Assembly: GCA_020831705.1 (NCBI GenBank)
Contig: JAFIGB010000418.1
Location: 1 to 38,676, forward strand
Reading direction: 5' to 3'
DNA length: 38,676 nucleotides
Origin: Candidatus Sumerlaeia bacterium
GTDB lineage: Bacteria; Sumerlaeota; Sumerlaeia; SLMS01
The notes under the pieces were generated by a model that had not been told where the DNA came from, made no database searches, and saw only the letters and a program-made list of their open reading frames with translations. The position numbers and the translations under genes were made by a program. This document shows positions 9,032 through 17,522 of the stretch, in pieces. Each line of letters begins with the position of its first letter. The first letter of the stretch is position 1.

Positions 9032-9820
9032 ATGGAAACACTTCGTGCCCTTTGGCTCCTCGCCAAGGGGGTGTTGCTTGAGGCGATCAGGCGGAAGGAA
9101 ATCTACGCCATCGTCCTGGTGACGGTAATTCTGATCGGTGCGGTCATGACGGTGGACTTTTTCGGTCTTCAGGGACTGGAAAAATTCTACCGGGAAATCG
9201 CCCTGAAGGTCATGGGCATCGCCACGGCGCTGACGACCATTGTGCTGGCCTCGCGCCAACTCCCCCGGGAGTTCCGTAACCGCACCATCTACCCCCTGAT
9301 GGCCAAGCCGATCACGCGGACGACCTTCCTCCTCGGGAAGTTTTTTGGCGTCCTCCTCGCCGCAATTTTCTGCCTCGCCCTTTTTATGCTCGTCTATCTT
9401 TCGGGCGCCCTGTACCTGGGACAAACAATCCCCTGGGGCCTGTTTTTCCAATACCTCTACCTTCAGGTGATCCTGCTGGCCATTCTGGCAACCCTTTGTT
9501 TCTGGCTTTCCCTCCTTCTGACACTGGATGCCGCAATCACGCTGGGGGTGATCTTTTACCTCACCGCATCGACCTTTAACACCATCCTGAACGAGGTTTA
9601 CTTTCTCGCCGATGATCTCGCGAAATGGATGATGGTCTTCCTGAATTATCTCATTCCGAACCTGAACGTCTTTGACCTGACGGAGAAAACCGTCCATGCC
9701 GGGGAACTTTGGGGGCCGGTGGACCTGATGACGATGCTGGGGGTCAGTCTTTATGGCATTTTCTGGGTGGGCGCTTTTTTCGGTCTGACACTGCTTTGGT
9801 TCAGGAGGCGTGAGCTATGA
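9032..9820 (+). CDS. ABC-2 type transporter permease, first of a pair
   Basis: The protein is 262 aa from METLRALWLLAKGVLLE and has six predicted membrane segments. The cytoplasmic N-terminus (ALWLLAKGVLLEAIRRKE) and the stretch LPREFRNRTIYPLMAKPITRTTFLLGK are characteristic of the ABC-2/GldF/NosY-like permease family, in which this loop precedes the third helix. It would form a transmembrane channel with a partner subunit and a cytoplasmic ATPase. The stop overlaps the start of the next permease by ATGA, so the two are translationally coupled and likely form a heterodimer. No ATPase gene is adjacent. I chose the ATG at 9032 because it matches the N-terminus of the partner. The Shine-Dalgarno sequence is weak (GAGGG). 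Confidence 0.82.
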   Translation: METLRALWLLAKGVLLEAIRRKEIYAIVLVTVILIGAVMTVDFFGLQGLEKFYREIALKVMGIATALTTIVLASRQLPREFRNRTIYPLMAKPITRTTFLLGKFFGVLLAAIFCLALFMLVYLSGALYLGQTIPWGLFFQYLYLQVILLAILATLCFWLSLLLTLDAAITLGVIFYLTASTFNTILNEVYFLADDLAKWMMVFLNYLIPNLNVFDLTEKTVHAGELWGPVDLMTMLGVSLYGIFWVGAFFGLTLLWFRRREL

Positions 9821-10584
9821 ACGCAATCCTTCTGATCGGCAAGGGGGTGGTGCTCGAAACCCTTCGGCGCCAGGAGTTCCACCTTGTCGTAATCATTGCC
9901 GGCCTCCTCATGCTCAAGGCGATCGTGGTGCGCATGATCGGAATCGAGAACCCCGCCACGGGGACATTGTTGCTCAATCTCAGCATGACCGTGGCCACAT
10001 GGACGGCACTGATTTTCACCCTGCTCACGGTGAGCGGCCTGGTCCCCAAGGAGTTGGAAAACCGGACCGTTTACCTCCTGCTCGCAAGGCCGGTAACCCG
10101 TGCCCAGTTCTTTCTGGGCAAATGGGGGGCGGGGATTGCCCTCGGTGTGGTGGCGTATCTGATGCTCCTCGCCCTCGCATGGGCACCGGGGCCACGGATG
10201 GAAGCCAATGATGGGGCGATGATGGCCCAAACGGTCATTTTCGGGATCGGTTCGATCATCATGATCGCAACACTGGCGATCACCTTGTCCCTGCTCCTCC
10301 CCCAGCCGGTGACGATTGTCCTGGTGGGCCTGATGGCGGCCGGTGGGGAGATGGCGGCGAACTTATTCAGGACCGCCTTTCGCTCCGACGCCGTTGGGAG
10401 TCTTCTGGAATGGGGGGCGAATTACCTCCCTGCCTTTGGCCGGTTAAACACGGTGACCCGCTACACCGATGGGATCGGTCCCCTTGGTTTTGGTGACTTT
10501 ATGGCCCTTCTGGCCCATGTCTTGATCATAAGCGGTGTTACCCTGGTGGGTGGCATTGTCCTTTTCGAAAAAAGGTCCATCTGA
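9817..10584 (+). CDS. ABC-2 type transporter permease, second of a pair
   Basis: The protein is 255 aa with six hydrophobic segments. MNAILLIGKGVVLETLRRQEF aligns with the N-terminus of the preceding gene, and the loop LVPKELENRTVYLLLARPVTRAQFFLGK matches its family signature, so the pair arose by duplication. The start overlaps the upstream stop by four bases. With the upstream protein it should form the membrane part of an ABC-2 exporter or envelope-modifying complex; the substrate is unknown. A TPR-like protein follows after 27 bases and may belong to the same complex. Confidence 0.82.
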   Translation: MNAILLIGKGVVLETLRRQEFHLVVIIAGLLMLKAIVVRMIGIENPATGTLLLNLSMTVATWTALIFTLLTVSGLVPKELENRTVYLLLARPVTRAQFFLGKWGAGIALGVVAYLMLLALAWAPGPRMEANDGAMMAQTVIFGIGSIIMIATLAITLSLLLPQPVTIVLVGLMAAGGEMAANLFRTAFRSDAVGSLLEWGANYLPAFGRLNTVTRYTDGIGPLGFGDFMALLAHVLIISGVTLVGGIVLFEKRSI

Positions 10585-10611
10585 GACCTGGATCCTCTGG
10601 AGGTCGGTAAC

Positions 10612-11541
10612 ATGCCCAAGGCCCGGAATTGGTGGATTGCCCTCGGCATTGGCGCCTTTGTGTACGCTCTCTCCCCGGCGCTGGTGGGGAATGTCCGCCC
10701 AACGGAATACGATGGGGGTCGAAGCCGCAGCGAGGCCGCCGAAGCCGAACGAAACAGCAGCGCCATCGGTCGTCTGCTGGGGGAAATGCGTACCAGTTTC
10801 AGCGACATCATGTTTATCAAGACCGAGCGATACCACCACATGGGCATCGCCTATGATGCCCACCTCGGTGCCAACCCCGGCCAGGAACTGGATCAATCCC
10901 ACGCCGGAACCGGAACGCTGATTCCTCCCCCGGACAAGGACTTCCGCGGCTTCATCGGCAATCTGGAACGGAACATCCGCCCTTGGAGGGACCCAAGCCT
11001 GGCCCATGTCCACTCCGATGGACGGGAACTCCTGCCGTGGTACCGTCTCATGACATTGAGTGATCCCCATTATATACGGGGGTTCATCCTTGGTGCCTTC
11101 TGGCTGGAGCGGGAGGACCCCGAGGAGGCAATGGCTTTCATCACCGAGGGCCTTGAGAACAATCCCAACTCCTTCCAGATTCTGCTCACCAAGGGCCAGA
11201 TGGTCGACAGGGTGGGGCAACGGATTGGCCGGGAGGGAGGCGATCCCACTCCCAAGCGGAAACGGGCCCTGGAGCTTTTCATCAGGGGGGCGGAAATCGT
11301 CCTCCAGCAACGCCCCCCCGGTGCGGACAAGCCCGACCTGAATTGGTGGACGGAATACATCGAGAACGATGCCCGGGCGGTTTTCCAGTTGGCCGTCCTC
11401 ATGGAGTCCCGTCTCGGGGATGTCGATGTGGCCTACGAACGGGGCCTGCGGTACCTGGAACATATCCCGGATGATCGGATCATCAGGCGGGAACTGGATC
11501 GCATTGAAGCCGATCGCCAAAGTGCCGAGCGGGAAGGTTGA
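10612..11541 (+). CDS. Membrane-anchored TPR-like protein
   Basis: The protein is 309 aa and is preceded by a good GGAGG ribosome site. A single N-terminal hydrophobic segment (WWIALGIGAFVYALSPALVG) probably anchors it, with the rest outside the cytoplasm. The middle has helical repeats with TPR-like spacing (YIRGFILGAFWLEREDPEEAMAFI, ENNPNSFQILLTKGQ). The stretch SDIMFIKTERYHHMGIAYDAH is also distinctive. The gene lies 27 bases behind the ABC-2 permease pair and is probably co-transcribed, so an accessory role in that complex is possible. I do not recognise a specific family. Confidence 0.7.
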   Translation: MPKARNWWIALGIGAFVYALSPALVGNVRPTEYDGGRSRSEAAEAERNSSAIGRLLGEMRTSFSDIMFIKTERYHHMGIAYDAHLGANPGQELDQSHAGTGTLIPPPDKDFRGFIGNLERNIRPWRDPSLAHVHSDGRELLPWYRLMTLSDPHYIRGFILGAFWLEREDPEEAMAFITEGLENNPNSFQILLTKGQMVDRVGQRIGREGGDPTPKRKRALELFIRGAEIVLQQRPPGADKPDLNWWTEYIENDARAVFQLAVLMESRLGDVDVAYERGLRYLEHIPDDRIIRRELDRIEADRQSAEREG

Positions 11542-11566
11542 AAAAGCTTTCCTTGCACCTAAGAGC

Positions 11567-11597
11567 TTGACGAAACCAAGGTTTGTGCGTCGATAAT
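11567..11597 (+). promoter_or_regulatory. Candidate sigma-70-type promoter for pilB
   Basis: TTGACG (11567-11572) and GATAAT (11592-11597) match 5 of 6 bases of each sigma-70 consensus box. The spacer is 19 bases, slightly long. It lies in the 157-base gap before pilB and would leave a leader of about 95 bases. Confidence 0.35.
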
Positions 11598-11698
11598 CCC
11601 ATCGATTTTTCGATTCGGGAAATAATCGGCAAAATAGAAACCGAGAGAACAAGGCTGGGACACCAGGTCCAGTCCCGCTGTCCGGAGGATTTCAACCA

Positions 11699-13462
11699 AT
11701 GGCAAGCGCCATGGAACGCAAGCTGGGCGAGATGCTCGTCAAGGACAACGTCATCAGTCGCGATGACCTTGAGAAGGCAATCACCCAGCAGGAAACAAGC
11801 AAGAGAAGCCTTGGCAGTGTGCTCATCGATCTGGGCCTGACCTCCGAGTGGGAAATGGCAGCCGCGCTCGGCAAGCAGCTCAATGTCCCCTTCATCACCC
11901 TTTCCCACTACGAAATCGACGAACTCGTCCTCAACAGCATCCCCCGGGAGATCGTTCGCAAGTACAAGATCGTCCCCGTCGACAAAACCGGCGACACCCT
12001 CACCATCGCCCTTGCCGACCCCTCCAATATTTACCTTCTTGACGAACTCAAGATCCTCACCAAAAGCGACATCATCCCCGTTATTTCCTTCGAGTCGGAC
12101 ATTACCGAGGCTATCGGGCGTTATTATCCCGGCCTCAATGATGACGCCAATCAGGCCAATATCAACGAGGCACTCAAGGATATCAGTGACGAGGACATGC
12201 GCTCGGCCATGCAAAGCGCCCTCGAAGATGACAACTTTGACATGGAGGAATCCAAGGAGGATGAGGACGAGGACGGAGCCGAAATCAACGACGCACCGGT
12301 CATCCAGCTCGTCAACATGATCATCTCTGAGGCTCTCAAGATGGGAGCCTCCGATATCCATATCGAGCCCTACGAGAAGAAACTGCGTCTTCGTTACCGT
12401 GTCGACGGTGTCCTCCACGAGATGACCAACCCGCCCAAGAAGTTCCAAAACGCCATCATCTCGCGTATCAAAATCCTTTCCGAACTCGACATTGCCGAAC
12501 GGCGTCTCCCCCAAGACGGACGTTTCCGCGTCAAGATTCAGGGCCGCCCCATCGACTTTCGTGTCAGCACCTGCCCGGTGATTTATGGCGAAAAGGTCGT
12601 TATGCGTATTCTCGACCAGGGCAACCTGATGCTCAATCTCGAGGATCTCGGCTTCGATGCCGACATCAAGAAGAAGTTCGAGGATGCCATCCTCCGCCCC
12701 TACGGCATGTGCCTGATCACGGGTCCGACCGGTTCGGGTAAATCGACGACGCTCTATTCCGCTCTTTCCCGCATCAATGACCCATCGAAGAACATCAGCA
12801 CCTGCGAGGATCCGGTGGAATACAACCTCCCGGGGATTAACCAGGTGAATGCCCGCCCCGATGTGGGGCTGGATTTCGCGGCGGCGCTCAAGTCGTTCCT
12901 GCGTCAGGATCCCGACATCATCATGGTTGGTGAGATTCGTGACCTGGAAACCGGCGCCATTGCCGTCAAGGCAGCGCTCACGGGCCACCTTGTGCTTTCC
13001 ACCCTGCACACGAATGATGCCCCCGGCACCGTCCAGCGGCTTCTCAACATGGGTATTGAGGATTTCCTGATCACGGCCTCGCTGAACATGATTCAGGCCC
13101 AGCGCCTTGCCCGGCGCATCTGCAAGAAATGCCGGTATGAATATAAACCCGATGCCATCGAGGCGAAGGTCCTTGGCGTCGATTTCAATGAAAAAGAGGA
13201 CCTGCTCTTCTACAAGGGCAAGGGATGTGATGTCTGCCGCCACACAGGATACAAGGGCCGCGTGGGCCTTTACGAGGTCATGGTGATGGACGATCCCCTG
13301 CGTGATGCGATCATGGCGGAAATGCCCCCGTCGCAATTCAAGCGGGCATCCATTGCCCAGGGCATGGAATCCATGCGCCAGGCCGCGATCAAAAAAGTCC
13401 TTCAGGGAGCCACCACGGTGGAGCAAACACTGGAGCTTACCGTTGAGGATCCCATCGATTGA
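11699..13462 (+). CDS. pilB: Type IV pilus / type II secretion assembly ATPase
   Basis: The protein is 587 aa, the normal length for PilB/GspE. The N-terminal MshEN-type domain (KLGEMLVKDNVISRDDLEKAI) is followed by an acidic linker around residue 180 (ESKEDEDEDG) and the secretion ATPase core. Walker A is GPTGSGKST at about 342-350, and the Asp box/Walker B region is DPDIIMVGEIRD. The His box is LSTLHTND, and two CxxC pairs (C475/C478 and C510/C513) give the tetracysteine zinc site typical of PilB. It powers pilin polymerisation at the inner membrane. GGAGG sits 13 bases before the ATG. pilC follows after 98 bases. No pilT, pilM-Q or pilin is adjacent, so those genes must be elsewhere, or the unlinked prepilin at 25318 may be a client. 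Confidence 0.93.
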   Translation: MASAMERKLGEMLVKDNVISRDDLEKAITQQETSKRSLGSVLIDLGLTSEWEMAAALGKQLNVPFITLSHYEIDELVLNSIPREIVRKYKIVPVDKTGDTLTIALADPSNIYLLDELKILTKSDIIPVISFESDITEAIGRYYPGLNDDANQANINEALKDISDEDMRSAMQSALEDDNFDMEESKEDEDEDGAEINDAPVIQLVNMIISEALKMGASDIHIEPYEKKLRLRYRVDGVLHEMTNPPKKFQNAIISRIKILSELDIAERRLPQDGRFRVKIQGRPIDFRVSTCPVIYGEKVVMRILDQGNLMLNLEDLGFDADIKKKFEDAILRPYGMCLITGPTGSGKSTTLYSALSRINDPSKNISTCEDPVEYNLPGINQVNARPDVGLDFAAALKSFLRQDPDIIMVGEIRDLETGAIAVKAALTGHLVLSTLHTNDAPGTVQRLLNMGIEDFLITASLNMIQAQRLARRICKKCRYEYKPDAIEAKVLGVDFNEKEDLLFYKGKGCDVCRHTGYKGRVGLYEVMVMDDPLRDAIMAEMPPSQFKRASIAQGMESMRQAAIKKVLQGATTVEQTLELTVEDPID

Positions 13463-13560
13463 GAACCTGACCAGCGGGGCAAATTGACAATCCCCCTTGA
13501 TCCGGTTTCGCCAATCACCTAGGAACGCTTTTCGAGAGAACTCAGGAGAACGAACTCCCA

Positions 13561-14778
13561 ATGCCTGTTTTTCAATATGTGGCGCGCGCCAGTGACGGGA
13601 GGCAACTAAGTGGAACCGCCGAGGCCAGCGATCAGGCCACGGTCGTCCGCATGCTTCGCGAAAAAGGACTGACGGTGACCTCGATTCAGACCGGGGCCGT
13701 CAAGGGCGCAAAAAAGAAAAAGGAACTCAAGGGCAAGGGCGGCCGCGTCAAGCTAGAGGACATCGTTATCATGTCCCAGCAGATGTCGGTCATGATCCGC
13801 TCGGGTCTTCCCCTCATCGAGGTCCTCAACATCCTCGGGGAACAGACCGAGCGCCGTTCCCTCGCCGAGGTCCTCCGCCAGGTGGAAAAGGACGTCGAGG
13901 GGGGCTCCTCCCTCACCGAGGCGATCCAGAAACACCCCAACGTCTTCAACACCTTCTACCTTTCCATGGTCCGTGCCGGTGAGGCTTCCGGTATGTTGGA
14001 CTCCATTCTGGATCAGGTGGCGACCTACCTGGAACGCCTCGCGGCCCTCCAGCGCAAAATCAAGTCGGCCCTGATGTATCCCACCACCGTCACGCTGGTG
14101 GCCATCGGCATTACCTTCTTCCTTATGGTGAAGGTCGTTCCCGTTTTCGAGGACATCTTCGAATCCCTCGAAGGCGATCTCCCCGTCCCCACGATGATCA
14201 CCATCGCCATTTCCCAGACCCTGCAATCGTACTGGTGGCTGGCGCTGCTCATACTGGTCGTCCTTTATGTTATCCTCTATCAATGGGGGAAAACGTACTC
14301 GGGACGCATGACCATCGACCGATTTAAACTCACCATGCCGATCTTCGGGGCGCTGCTCCTCAAGTCCAGCGTCGCCAAGTTCTGCCGCACCCTCGGGACA
14401 CTGATTCGGTCCGGCGTGAACATTCTCTACGCCCTTGAAATTACCGCCAAGACTTCCGGCAACGCCGTCATTGAGGCGGCCGTCTATAAGACCCGGTCGA
14501 GCATCCAGGCGGGCGAATCACTGACCAAGCCCCTCGTCGAGGCAAACGTCTTCCCCCCCATGGTGACCCGCATGATCGACGTGGGCGAGCGCACCGGTGC
14601 CCTTGAAGGCATGCTCATCAAGATCGCCGACTTCTACGAGGACCAGGTCAACACCATGGTCGCGGGCCTCACCTCCCTCATCGAACCCCTCCTCATCGTC
14701 GGACTGGGCGTCGTCATCGGATTCATTGTCGTTTCGATGTTCATGCCCATGTTCAAGATGATCGAGATGCTCAGTTAG
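13561..14778 (+). CDS. pilC: Type IV pilus / type II secretion inner-membrane platform protein
   Basis: The protein is 405 aa, typical of PilC/GspF. It begins MPVFQYVARASDGRQLSGTAEA, the usual N-terminus, and holds two T2SSF domains. The first contains MSQQMSVMIRSGLPLIEVL and the membrane segment around LVAIGITFFLMVKVVPVFEDIF. The second contains FCRTLGTLIRSGVNILYALEI and ends in a C-terminal membrane helix (LIVGLGVVIGFIVVSMFMPMF). It is the platform on which PilB acts. An AGGAGA ribosome site precedes it, and it is in operon with pilB. A strong terminator follows directly. Confidence 0.93.
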   Translation: MPVFQYVARASDGRQLSGTAEASDQATVVRMLREKGLTVTSIQTGAVKGAKKKKELKGKGGRVKLEDIVIMSQQMSVMIRSGLPLIEVLNILGEQTERRSLAEVLRQVEKDVEGGSSLTEAIQKHPNVFNTFYLSMVRAGEASGMLDSILDQVATYLERLAALQRKIKSALMYPTTVTLVAIGITFFLMVKVVPVFEDIFESLEGDLPVPTMITIAISQTLQSYWWLALLILVVLYVILYQWGKTYSGRMTIDRFKLTMPIFGALLLKSSVAKFCRTLGTLIRSGVNILYALEITAKTSGNAVIEAAVYKTRSSIQAGESLTKPLVEANVFPPMVTRMIDVGERTGALEGMLIKIADFYEDQVNTMVAGLTSLIEPLLIVGLGVVIGFIVVSMFMPMFKMIEMLS

Positions 14779-14808
14779 CAACCCACAACACATTACCGCC
14801 GCACACCC

Positions 14809-14844
14809 CCGGGCCTTTCCACTGCGGAAGGGCCCGGTTTTTTT
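14809..14844 (+). terminator. Intrinsic terminator after pilC
   Basis: CCGGGCCTTTCC and GGAAGGGCCCGG form a 12-bp stem with one G-U pair and a 5-base loop, followed by seven T residues. It starts 31 bases after the pilC stop and should end the pilBC transcript. Confidence 0.9.
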
Positions 14845-14947
14845 CTGGGAGCACCGGGGTGGATATCCTCCTTGAGCCTCCGGTGGATGCCCATCCAGCA
14901 TCGGCCCAACGCCATGGGCTGTGGCAGTTCCATTTCCAGAATGAAGA

Positions 14948-16834
14948 ATGATGACCATGATGAAGTCCCTCCACCCCATTAAGGTTCTCCTGATTCTGGC
15001 CCTGTTGTTCCTTCAGGGATTAAACCCGGCAGGCGCTTTTACCGGTGGCCTCTTTGGCTCCAACCAGAACAGCGATGCGCCACCCGAGGTCATGGCGCGG
15101 GACATTGCGGGGCTGGAAAATCCCCGCGAAACGTTCCGGACATTCCTCACCAATATGCTGGAGCGGAGGGAACGGGCGGCCCTTCGTGCCCTGGATCTTT
15201 CGGATATTCCCGCCCCGATACGGACCACCCGGGGAGGCAACCGTGCCCGGCTCCTTTATGAAATCATCAACCGCCTCGGCCATGTGGACTATAACACGAT
15301 CCCCACGGAAGTGGAAGATGACATTTATTACTTTCATACCCGGGTCGCAGATATTTTTGAACTGGAGTTGATCCGGGGCGAGGATGAAGGATGGCGCTTC
15401 AGCCCCCAGACACTCGAGGACCTGGACGCCATGTGGGAGTCCGTCCGTGCCGAGGACCAGATTGCTGGGCGCCGGGTATCGTTTACCGAGGATCCCGACC
15501 TTTGGATGGACCAGAATTTCCCCCGCTGGCTGACGCGCACGGATCTCATCCTGCGCAATTACCAGTGGGCGAGCATCCTCCTCCTGATTTTCATCGGCGT
15601 GGTTGCCGACCGGTTTTTCCGGTTTTACGCAGGCCGACTCATCGCCCGGTTCCTGGAGCGACAACACATACAATACGATTCGGATTTCCTCCCCGTGGCA
15701 ACCAAGTGGTTCGGTTGGACAGTGGCGGGTATTGTCTGGGTGGTTGGTGTTTCGGCGCTGAACCTACCCGAGCGCATGGTGGTGATCCTCGACATTGCGG
15801 CGCGGTTCCTCGCCGTGGCGGCGGGGGTCATGGCGGCCCTGGCGGTGACGGATTTGATGGCGTCGATCTTCATGCTCAAGGCACGGAAAACGGCCACGAA
15901 GTTCGATGACATTCTGGTACCACTGATCCGCAAGGCGGTGAAGGTTTTCATCACGACGGTGGGGATCATCTTCATCGCCGACAACATGCAGGTCAACATC
16001 ACCAGCCTTCTTGCCGGCCTCGGCATCGGCGGCCTGGCCTTCGCCCTCGCCGCGAAGGATACGGTGGAAAACCTCTTCGGATCGATCACGATCCTCATCG
16101 ACCGCCCCTTCCAGATTGGCGACTGGGTTTGTATAGACAATGTCGAGGGGAACGTGGAGGCACTTGGATTGCGATCGACCAGGATCCGCACCTTCTACAA
16201 CTCGCTGATCACGGTGCCGAATTCCAATCTCATCAAGGCCAATGTGGACAACCTGGGCATGCGGCGGTATAGACGCTTCAGAACACACATCAATGTGACC
16301 TACAATACGCCTCCTGAAAAGATCGATGCCTTCTGCGAGGGCATTCGCGAGCTGATCCGCCAGCACCCTTACACATGGAAGAGCAACTACCATGTCTGGC
16401 TAAATGAGTTCGGTCCCCATTCCCTGGATATACTGATACACATGTTCCACGAAACCCCCGACTGGGCAACCGAGTTGCGCGAGCGCCATCGCCTCATGAG
16501 CGACATTGTCCGCCTGGCAAAACGCATCGGGGTGGAGTTCGCCTTCCCGACCCAGACGTTGTACCTCGAGCGTGGAAGCGGCCCCGCCGTCCCCGACGAT
16601 TCACCATTCGTCAATCGTGCCGGGATCATTGCCGGGCGCGAGCAGGCACGCTCCCACGCCAACGAAATGGTCGATGAGCTTCTTCGCAATGACGGATTCC
16701 AGAACCCTCCCCCACCGGTGTCGTTCAATCTCCCCCTCGACGCTGAGGAGGATTGCGTGAAGAAGGCCCTCAAGATGCGTGGTGAATCGGGCGACGCCGG
16801 CGGCTCCTCCGGTGATGGGGAGGGCGGTCGCTGA
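14948..16834 (+). CDS. Large MscS-family mechanosensitive channel
   Basis: The protein is 628 aa, about twice the size of E. coli MscS. A signal peptide (IKVLLILALLFLQGLNPAGAF) leads into a periplasmic domain of about 150 residues. Extra membrane helices (WASILLLIFIGVVADRFF, WFGWTVAGIVWVVGVSAL, LDIAARFLAVAAGVMAAL) follow. The MscS pore helix signature GLGIGGLAFALAAKDTVENL comes next, then DRPFQIGDWV and the cytoplasmic beta and alpha/beta domains. It probably releases osmolytes on membrane tension. Several Met codons at the start make the exact start uncertain. Two copies of GTATAGAC lie in the gene; one spells CIDN with a rare ATA codon and the other spells RYRR with a rare AGA codon. Confidence 0.88.
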   Translation: MMTMMKSLHPIKVLLILALLFLQGLNPAGAFTGGLFGSNQNSDAPPEVMARDIAGLENPRETFRTFLTNMLERRERAALRALDLSDIPAPIRTTRGGNRARLLYEIINRLGHVDYNTIPTEVEDDIYYFHTRVADIFELELIRGEDEGWRFSPQTLEDLDAMWESVRAEDQIAGRRVSFTEDPDLWMDQNFPRWLTRTDLILRNYQWASILLLIFIGVVADRFFRFYAGRLIARFLERQHIQYDSDFLPVATKWFGWTVAGIVWVVGVSALNLPERMVVILDIAARFLAVAAGVMAALAVTDLMASIFMLKARKTATKFDDILVPLIRKAVKVFITTVGIIFIADNMQVNITSLLAGLGIGGLAFALAAKDTVENLFGSITILIDRPFQIGDWVCIDNVEGNVEALGLRSTRIRTFYNSLITVPNSNLIKANVDNLGMRRYRRFRTHINVTYNTPPEKIDAFCEGIRELIRQHPYTWKSNYHVWLNEFGPHSLDILIHMFHETPDWATELRERHRLMSDIVRLAKRIGVEFAFPTQTLYLERGSGPAVPDDSPFVNRAGIIAGREQARSHANEMVDELLRNDGFQNPPPPVSFNLPLDAEEDCVKKALKMRGESGDAGGSSGDGEGGR

Positions 16835-16844
16835 AAACGCGCCG

Positions 16845-17522
16845 TTACCTGCCCTGCCTCAGCAATCTTTGACGCAGGATATCGAGCCGTTCACGGTTCT
16901 TGAATCCACATTTTTCCAGGCGCCTGATGATGTCGTTGACGGAATCGGGCGTGAAGGGAACCCCGTTGATGGCAAGGTATTCAAGACTTGCCAGTTCAAC
17001 CCCCTCGTTCATTCGCATCAGGATGTCTTCCGCAAAGGCCACCTCAAGCTGACGCCCGCAGCGATCCAGATCCCCCTGCATGGCATACACCACCGCGATC
17101 ATGGCAAGACGCTGGTGCTCGAAGGGGATTTCCTCCGGGGGAAGATCATCAACGGAGGGACGATCCTTGACGGTGAGGATCTCCATGGCGCTGGACGGGT
17201 TGGCGCCAAAGGAAAGATAAAAGCGCGCCAGGGCAAGGCGGCTGATCATCCTCGTGGGGAGTTCCTCGATCCCCTTGATGAAAAATTCCTCGGAGGTCTC
17301 GAAGTGCTCCTGGGCCTCGCCCTGTTCGTTGCGGGCAAGGGCACGAGCGGCGACGGACTGATGGAGGGTCGCCAGCCAGTGGTACGTGTCGGCACGATCC
17401 ACCGGACGTGCCATCGCCGGCATGATGGACTCCAGCGTCTCAATGGCAGGGAGCAGTCCATCGGTGGTGGCAAGCAGCGGTTCCACGCGCTCGCTGAAAA
17501 GATCATCAAAGGTGGGATTCAT
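16845..17522 (-). CDS. TPR-like helical protein of unknown function
   Basis: The protein is 225 aa and almost entirely helical and acidic. It has repeat-like pairs such as ADTYHWLATLHQSVAARALARNEQGEAQEHFETSEEFFIKGIEE... and LALARFYLSFGANPSSAMEIL, which resemble tetratricopeptide repeats. There is no signal peptide or membrane helix, so it is probably cytoplasmic. Its ATG overlaps the stop of the upstream glycosyltransferase (ATGA), which argues for co-expression and perhaps for a role beside that enzyme. The gene ends only 10 bases from the convergent MscS stop. I do not recognise a named family. Confidence 0.7.
   Translation of the reverse strand: MNPTFDDLFSERVEPLLATTDGLLPAIETLESIMPAMARPVDRADTYHWLATLHQSVAARALARNEQGEAQEHFETSEEFFIKGIEELPTRMISRLALARFYLSFGANPSSAMEILTVKDRPSVDDLPPEEIPFEHQRLAMIAVVYAMQGDLDRCGRQLEVAFAEDILMRMNEGVELASLEYLAINGVPFTPDSVNDIIRRLEKCGFKNRERLDILRQRLLRQGR

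Noticed and set aside
9751-11652. Minus-strand ORFs of 159 and 402 codons opposite the permeases and TPR-like gene
   Set aside because: Their translations lack domain character and oppose coupled genes with good ribosome sites.
11483-13561. 692-codon minus-strand ORF opposite pilB
   Set aside because: It is a shadow of a highly codon-biased GC-rich gene; pilB on the other strand has every family motif.
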